Part shown: one piece after another, positions 57,801-64,000 of the stretch | How positions within the stretch are numbered: position 1 is the stretch's first letter | How the letters are laid out: each line of letters begins with the position of its first letter | From: Muscardinus avellanarius | Lineage: Eukaryota; Chordata; Mammalia; Rodentia; Gliridae | Direction: 5' to 3' | Assembly (NCBI GenBank): GCA_963383645.1 | Contig: OY726567.1 | Location: 69,567,575 to 69,631,574 of the forward strand | DNA: 64,000 nt | Position numbers and translations under genes: made by a program | Notes under the pieces: model-generated | Database searches by the model: none | The model's input: only the letters and a program-made list of their open reading frames with translations | Told to the model about the DNA's origin: nothing

Positions 57801-59989
57801 AAGTGAGAAAGAGACATGTGGGCTGTGGCTGGTTCAAGGCTGACAGAAACCTGGGTCTCCTGCCTCTTATGACTTCTATGAAAGAACAAACTCATGCAGC
57901 TCCCTCTGAAGGGGAGAAAGGAAAATAGTAGTAAGGACTGGGTCTCCATACCCCTGCAAAGGAAAGAAGAGGATGGGACTTAGAGCAGATTCATGGACCA
58001 CCACCCACAACACATTCAGATCTCAGCTCTGCCTGTCCTCTTTCACCCCACATCCCCCCTCCTACCCACATCTCAGGGGCCCAAAATTATATTTATGATG
58101 AGCAACCTGCTCACAAATCTGCCTGAACTCCTAAGGGCTCAGGTAGCTGGAGTTGTGTCCCTTCCTCTTGAGGAAAGGAATGTCAATAGAAACATGAGGC
58201 CAAGAATTGTCTGCATTTGTATTGCTGAAAAAGGTCAGCCCCTGCCAGGACAGTCATAGAGGGTTTGTGAGGGGGATTGTTCTATACAGTAGAAATCGGT
58301 GGTGGGCAAGATCAGAGACTAGATCCATACAAGAGTGGCGTGCAAGGACAGTGCAGAGGGAAAGCCAGGTCTCTGATTCTGCTGCTTACTCTTCTATTCT
58401 CAGCATCAGCTCTTCGATTTTGGGCACCTGGTCATCCTTGCCAGCATTCAAACAGCAGGTGGCCTATATAAAGGTCATCTTGGTTGGAACACACCAGGAG
58501 CCTTCAGAAGATGTTCTTCAGACCTTCAGACTATCTCAAAATCTTTCAGGCCCACCAAAAGAAAAACCTATGCTAAGGTGTACCACATTCTGAAAGAATA
58601 TGTGTGGTTTTGTTTGAAGTTGTGACTTTCATACTTACAGAGAGATGTTTTCTAAAGAAGCCATTGGAAAGTGACCAATGTTGATGACCCTTTCTACTCT
58701 TTCTACTCTTCCCACCCTTTCTCCATGGTCAGAGTCACCATCACTATCAGCATGGGCACAAGAGTCAGCTCCAGCATCCCTGGGTAATCGAGAGCCTGCT
58801 CTGCTGCCAGAGTCACCTGCAATATGGGGTTTCCAGCCCCTACAGTGTCAGCACCAGGGCCAGCTCTGGAAGCAGTGCCAGCAGCAGAGGAAAAGGGGAG
58901 CAATATCATCCAATTCTTTCCAAAGCTGCTGGCAGAACAACTGGCATGGACAGATGCAGTGAGCAACTGAGCTCTGCAGGGAAGGTGGGGGCAGGATGCC
59001 CCTTTGGCACCATTCCCAGACCACATGGCAGTGCTCTGAAAACAGTCCAGCTCATACTGTACCTAATGTGTGACCTGCATTAGTGTCTTTACCCCAGGTT
59101 TTCCCTGTACACATGTGGTCAGTAGAGATAGAACATTAACAGCATCAGCTTCACAAGGCAACTATGAAGCCCACCTGAAATATGCATTAGAGAGAACAGG
59201 GCAGGAGGGCCACTTGAGGAGCAGACAGGTCCAGGTGTGACCTACCCATCCTCCAAGGAGACCTCACCAGCCTAGTCACTTATTATACACTCCATGTACA
59301 CTAGATTCAAGAGCAGACACAAAAGCAGAAACTGTAGCTGTAGCTGCCACAGGGAATGTGCATGAGATTTGAAGAAGGAAGAGAGCTGGTGAGGTTGGGC
59401 AGAAGATGCCACCTGAGAACTAGCAGGACTGAGGAGCTACTGGTGCTGGAAGGGAGTGAGGTGCCCGGGAGGACAGGCTCCTCTTTCCTCATCAAGGCTG
59501 GGTCCTAGGTCCTCATCAGTTGAACTCATACAGTGGGCTGGGAGCAAAATGCACCTACTACAGAGGTCTTGAATTCCCATGTGATGTCTGTGCAGCACAG
59601 AATTCTTTGCCCAACTGAAATCTCAACTGTCAAACAAACAGAGATGAAATGGGGAGGGGCCCAGATGATCATGTGAGTTTTACATAGTTTCAAAGGAAAC
59701 AAATTAGAAACTCACCCAGACAATTTGTGTCCTTTGGGTTCTCAAATGAAGGGAATTTGTATGTACACACTTCTCATTAGATTTCTTCATTCTTTTCCCC
59801 ACTGACAAAAAAAAGGCTCCCCAAAATTCAAAATCTTGGCCTCCAAGAGCAATGCACTGAGCAGGAATACACTCATCAAGGTAAGGGGAGGCTGGGAGAT
59901 GGGGCGAAAGGTTTGGGAAAGAGAAGAAAGTGCTGAGATTGGATGGAGTGTGGTGTCACATGCGTTCATTTCTCTGTGTTTCAGTCAGC

Positions 59990-60290
59990 ATTGTCTCTGC
60001 TGTGACCCAGTTAGTCTGAGCACACACAACTTAGAGGAAGGAAGATTGATTTGCTCACAGTTCTGGAGATTTCAGAATTTCAGGCCATGTCTGCAAAACA
60101 CGGGGCATTGTGGTGGAAGCAGAGAGAGGGAGAGGCCAAGTGCTCTGATCTCCATCATCTTCATGGAGGGTACAAGCAGGACAGACAGCAGAGGGAGGAG
60201 GGACCATGTATAATCCCGAGGCCACACCCACAGTGACCCCTATCAGCAACCTACCCCCACCACCATCATGGTCTTCTTGTTTCTAGGAGG
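59990..60290. repeat. Possible old interspersed repeat
   Basis: The text 'ggaagattgatttgctcacagttctggagatttcag... catggagggtacaagcaggacagacagcagaggga' resembles old mammalian transposon-derived repeats with a 'ctcacagttctggag' core, such as rodent URR1-like hAT elements. The family is uncertain. Confidence 0.3.
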
Positions 60291-61539
60291 ACAAGGGGGA
60301 CATTCTAAATCCAACATATGTAACCTGACAAAGGGGGCATGAAAAATTTCAGGTGTATCTTTTCAGGAATAAGGGGAAGGTGGATTCCTTTGTCCATGTG
60401 TAGGATGGAAGAAGTGATGGGGCACAACCAAGTATTGGGGAAGGTTTGAGAAGCTGGCAGCATTAGTGGTTCTCTGGCTTCCATCTTGGTCCATCCAGTT
60501 AGTATCAAATATCCAATCAGAACAGTAGGCATGAACGTGACACTGCCCCAGGAGATGGAAGCAGTGAGCACAGGGTCTGAGGTCAGAGGGACAGCACTGT
60601 GGTGTGTAGAGGACAGTCCCACTAACCATTACTGTCATTGGGAGGTGGGACTATTCAAGGGGGCAGCTCTGGAGAGGAACCCTCAGAGAGCCCAGATGAG
60701 GCAGCAGCAGCAGAAGGTGACGGTGCCTGTGGGAGGGGGGACTCCAGGGACCCACCTTGCAGCTGGAGACGTCCTCAACAAGAGAGCAAGGCCTTTCTCC
60801 CAGTCTTCCTCTCTTCCCACTGTGTTGCTCACAGAGCCTCCATTAGACAGCAGAGCTGCACTCAGAGTGGACTTAGGGTGGGGATGGGGACCTTGGACAC
60901 GGAACATTGAAGACATGCTTGGTGTCCTTGGAAGCCAGCCAGAAGGAGAGGAGTGGCAAAGTTGTGCAGTACTTTGTGGCTCCAAGCAGGAAACTTGGGT
61001 GGAGGAAGGGAAAGGGTGGGCGCTTTGCAGAATTGGGCACACAGGCCTGGAGCAGAGGGTGCTCACCATCACCACCACGTTCATGGCAGAGGGCATCGTT
61101 CCATTCCTCAGCACCCTCCTCATGAACCTGGTGGTGGAGAACACTGCGATGAAGAATAATGTCGGTGTGAGTGATCCTGGTTGCAGCAGGCTGGAGACCA
61201 GAGTCCTGAGGGTAGGAAGAGGGAGCCCCTCACTCAGCCCTTAGACCCCCAGCACCTGGCCAACGTCCTCCATGAGAGCCTCACACCTGCCCCAGTGTGC
61301 TGGAAGGATTGCGTCCATGTCACCTTGGTGGAAGGAGCCTCCATGTCAATCCCGTCGCTCTTCTTTAAGTGTGGGGGCTGCAAAGCTGCCTGAGCTGGAC
61401 ATAATCCTGTCCCTGGAGTGGTGCCCACGGGGAGAGCGATGTAGACTTGGGGCCCTGAGGTTACAAGGGACCTGTGTGGCTAGCAGTACTTTCCTTCCAG
61501 AAGCCTCAGTTTCCATGACTTTAGAAAGGGAAGCCAGGT

Positions 61540-61660
61540 CCAGCTCCTTCTGGAGCTCTGTGTGCATCTCCTCCTCCAGCAAGCATCTTATCTGTTTTAA
61601 TGCCTGATACAGATACTTTTGGGCACAGAGTGAACAAAGGTGGCACTGTGCCATGGCCTA
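61540..61660 (-). pseudogene. Coding-like fragment, inverted copy 1
   Basis: On the minus strand from ATG at 61654 it encodes AQCHLCSLCAQKYLYQALK... ELQKELD, nearly the same as 62871-62990 on the plus strand. It lies in an intron of the RalGDS-like remnant. The similarity stops after ELQKELD. The protein family was not recognised; the Cys pair and Glu/Lys/Leu-rich helix suggest a coiled coil. Confidence 0.5.
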
Positions 61661-62864
61661 TTAGCATCCTCTCTCCTCCTTGCCCTAGGAAATCAAAGTT
61701 TTTCAAGAAGTACAGCTGTTCCAGGTGGCAGCAAGTCAGTACAATTTTCAGCATGAGGAGCGGTTTGAGGCCTGGTTCCAGTCCATGGAGAGACTCTCTG
61801 AGAACAAGAGGTGAGGGCCAGGCAGGCGTGGTGCGAGGTCCAGTGGGGCAGGAAGGCTTGCTGTAGATGGCAGCTGCGACAGCCTGTGCTCACCACTCCA
61901 TGGGCAGCCACACCGCGCTCACCTGGCGACTGCTGGGCACCAGGCCCTCAGCTGCTGTGCAGCCTCCAGGAAGGAGACGGCTGAGGCTCTGATCAACTCA
62001 TGGACGCATCTCTGTTCTACAGCTACCACCTGTCCTGCCTGCGGGAGCCCCCCTCCCAGGAGTGCCAGCAGCACCCTCAGGACCAAGAACAGATCTTCAC
62101 AAATCTGAGGAGTAAATGATGGCCACACCAGCAGGGCAGACTCTCGGGGCTCAGTGACAATGCCCTACGTGTAGAAAGTAGAAAATGTAGAAAGTAGAAA
62201 ATGCCCAAAAGTAGAAAATGGGCCCCGAGCTCATGGCCCCACCACTGAAGCTCTGGGACTCAGCTGAGTTGTCTCAGCAATCTGCTGCTGGAGGCCCTGT
62301 GGTCACTAATGGAATGTCACCTCCCCATTCCTTTAACTTTTTACCTATCTTTATGCATATTCTCTATGTACTACTGGTTTTTGTTCATTGTTTTATTTAC
62401 ATTAATGTAGGTATGTTATACACTGTCTCCTTGTTTGTGGTTTTTCACTACAGCTCACAGTCGGGGATCATTTCTAATTAACATGTTAATCTCTTATGAT
62501 TTTATCACACACACATGAGCTCCTGATCTCTGCCACCTCAGAAAGGGGCACTTAACTGTAATGTGGCTGTTCTTACCTTGTCCTAATGTGCAGGCTCACC
62601 ACAGCCAAAGTCAAAGATCCAAAGCCCACAAACTGCAAATATAAGCTCTGTGCCGACAATGGTCAAACAATTTTAATCTTATGATTCTAAAATTATGGTA
62701 CATATCCAAGTTGTCAGCAAGCCAAACAACCTCCCTTGGATGTTTTAAGTGTTAGGACCACGAAAGCATGGTGTTAGTTAGGCTCCCTTGCCTACCTTTA
62801 GGCTAAATGCCACATGTGAAAGGAAACTAAGCATGTCTTTGGAAATTCCAGGTTACCTGCACCC

Positions 62865-63090
62865 TGGGCCATGGCACAGTGCCACCTTTGTTCACTCTGT
62901 GCCCAAAAGTATCTGTATCAGGCACTGAAACAGATAAGATGCTTGCTGCAGGAGGAGATGCGCACAGAGCTCCAGAAGGAGCTGGACGCAGACAAGCAGC
63001 TACATCAGCTGTTTCAGGAGACCAAAAACTTGCTGGAGAAAGAAGAGGGTGCCGGTCCTACCTTGCATGCCAGCTGGTGTTCATGAAAAG
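62865..63090 (+). pseudogene. Coding-like fragment, copy 2, longer
   Basis: The plus-strand frame 62871-63086 starts MAQCHLCSLCAQKYLYQALK and continues past ELQKELD with ADKQLHQLFQETKNLLEKEE, a clear amphipathic helix/coiled coil. A splice donor could lie at the end near 63091 (aaaag/gtaaag). No neighbouring exons were recognised; it may be one exon of an unknown gene or a remnant. Confidence 0.45.
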
Positions 63091-63099
63091 GTAAAGTTT

Positions 63100-64000
63100 G
63101 ATCAGACCCAGACTCCAAGGGGAAACCCACAGAGCACCCCTGTGCCCCGTACACCCTGCTAGGGTCCAAGGAGGAGGGGCAGCAGCTCTCTGCTACCATT
63201 CCATCCCCACTGGCTCCAGCTCCAACCCTAAGGTCCACACTTGGGAGTTCACTCCAGGCACACCTCTTGTGGTCCTGGGGATCCTCAGGGTCTGTCTGCC
63301 ACAAGACTACTTTCCCCAATTCTTGTCCCTACAATTTCTAGCATCAGAGACCTTTGTCCTCTGTGTCGTGGGCTCCTCTCCTCTGTCACCTAACAGAATA
63401 GGTTGTCACCTAACAGAATGGTCCCCTGTGCAGAATTTAGGAAGAAAAACTGTCTGTAGGTGGCCATTCTGAGCTTGTCTACCATCCTTAGGCCTTCAGC
63501 TCTATCTACTGGTGAAGGTTAAAATTACAGTGTTTCTAACAATTTGGAGACTGGACTGGGAAATAGTGTTTTATTCATTGGAAGCATCAGAAATATCTGG
63601 GATTTGGAAGCAGATATAAGGGAACCCCATCTGGACATAGAGATGCAGGGGTAGATGAGCAGAGTACAGACTGGGGCAGCTCAGCCTCACGCTCTTAAGA
63701 GGCCTTTCCCCAGTGGGCCGTGACTAGTCACCCTCATGAAGTCCACGCAAGGTGCTTGGCCAGACTCACCTCACGTTTACGTCAATTTCACAGGATGCAG
63801 GTTTGGGTGTGCTGAGAAGGGGGTTAACCTCCCCAAGACAAACCAGTAAGCATAAACTCTCTCTTAGGATACCCAAAATCCAAGGTGAAATCTTGAACTC
63901 CCTTCTCCTGCATCCTCAAACACTGTGATAAGTTTGACTCAAATATTCTAAAGGAAAAAAAGCTATAATTTTCTTCTGCACTCAAGCATGGCCACAAAAC
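63100..64000. other. Nothing recognised
   Basis: No gene family, SINE, L1 or LTR was recognised. Open frames are short and lack support. Confidence 0.4.

Larger units (their letters stand above)
56688..62119 (+). pseudogene. RGL4-like: RalGDS/RGL4-like guanine exchange factor, decayed
   Basis: Six exon-like pieces follow the RalGDS family in order. They are: REM domain at 56688-56924 (AFLGSNIHFTTSLCSYWDF... SFLDQLI); rest of REM at 58404 to about 58576 (SSILGTW, LPAFKQQVAYIKV); start of the CDC25 domain at about 58737-59030 (FFPKLLAEQLAWTDA); about 60646-60716 (LERNPQRAQMR); 61031-61166 (GIVPFLSTLLMNLVVENTAM); 61689-61810 plus 62023-62119 (EAWFQSMERLSENKS, YHLSCLREPPSQ, stop). The family activates Ral GTPases by GDP release. 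Stops at 56880-56882 and 58968-58970 break it, and the catalytic core between 59030 and 60640 was not found. It ends soon after the CDC25 domain with no Ras-association domain, as in RGL4/Rgr. The last three exons remain open with good splice sites. Confidence 0.7.

Noticed and set aside
60486..61244. 252-residue continuous plus-strand frame
   Set aside because: It runs through introns of the RalGDS-like remnant. Only short parts match the family, and splice sites divide it.

Overview
This looks like nuclear DNA of a placental mammal, most likely a rodent. The evidence is LINE-1 copies (one full length with both reading frames open), many short B1-like SINEs fused to an ID-like tail (a SINE design known from squirrels, dormice and relatives), an IAP-like endogenous retrovirus remnant, simple repeats, and split genes with GT-AG introns. 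The species is inferred from repeat style only.

Layout. 1-4640 is the left arm of an inverted duplication. Its partner lies at about 13214-15810 in the opposite orientation. The left arm carries a small IAP-like provirus (1259-3040) that is absent from the right arm. Between the arms lie about 3.3 kb of mostly unrecognised sequence with simple repeats (4640-7960), a reversed and 5'-truncated FAM90A copy (about 7960-9830), and a 5'-truncated LINE-1 (about 9839-13212). Next comes a tandem series of about 2.5 kb units (about 14800-26050). Each unit contains an L1 3' fragment, SINEs, GAAA repeats and a conserved CRE + TATA promoter-like module. An intact FAM90A gene of five or more exons follows on the plus strand (coding 27401-30523), then a decayed C2H2 zinc-finger gene (32145-32712). 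A second, directly oriented copy of the unit array runs from about 32712 to 50115 and was split by a young full-length LINE-1 (35270-42971).

From 50115 the amplified sequence stops. What remains is a nested, damaged LINE-1 (50850-53307), a possible old LTR/retroviral remnant (53308-54800), and a decayed RalGDS/RGL4-like guanine-exchange-factor gene (56688-62119) with stop codons in two exons. A 115-base coding-like piece is present twice in inverted orientation in and after that gene. Nothing firm was seen in 63100-64000.

How it fits together. The first 50 kb behaves as an ampliconic region centred on FAM90A, with direct and inverted duplications, later transposon insertions, and signs of gene conversion between the two FAM90A last exons. 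The most unusual element is the promoter-like module (ATTGG boxes, TGACGTG, TATATAA, possible short exon with a splice donor). It occurs eight times, seven on the plus strand. One copy lies 4.3 kb upstream of FAM90A in the same orientation and is a candidate 5' exon/promoter for it; this is inference. SINE and duplication edges are approximate, by eye.
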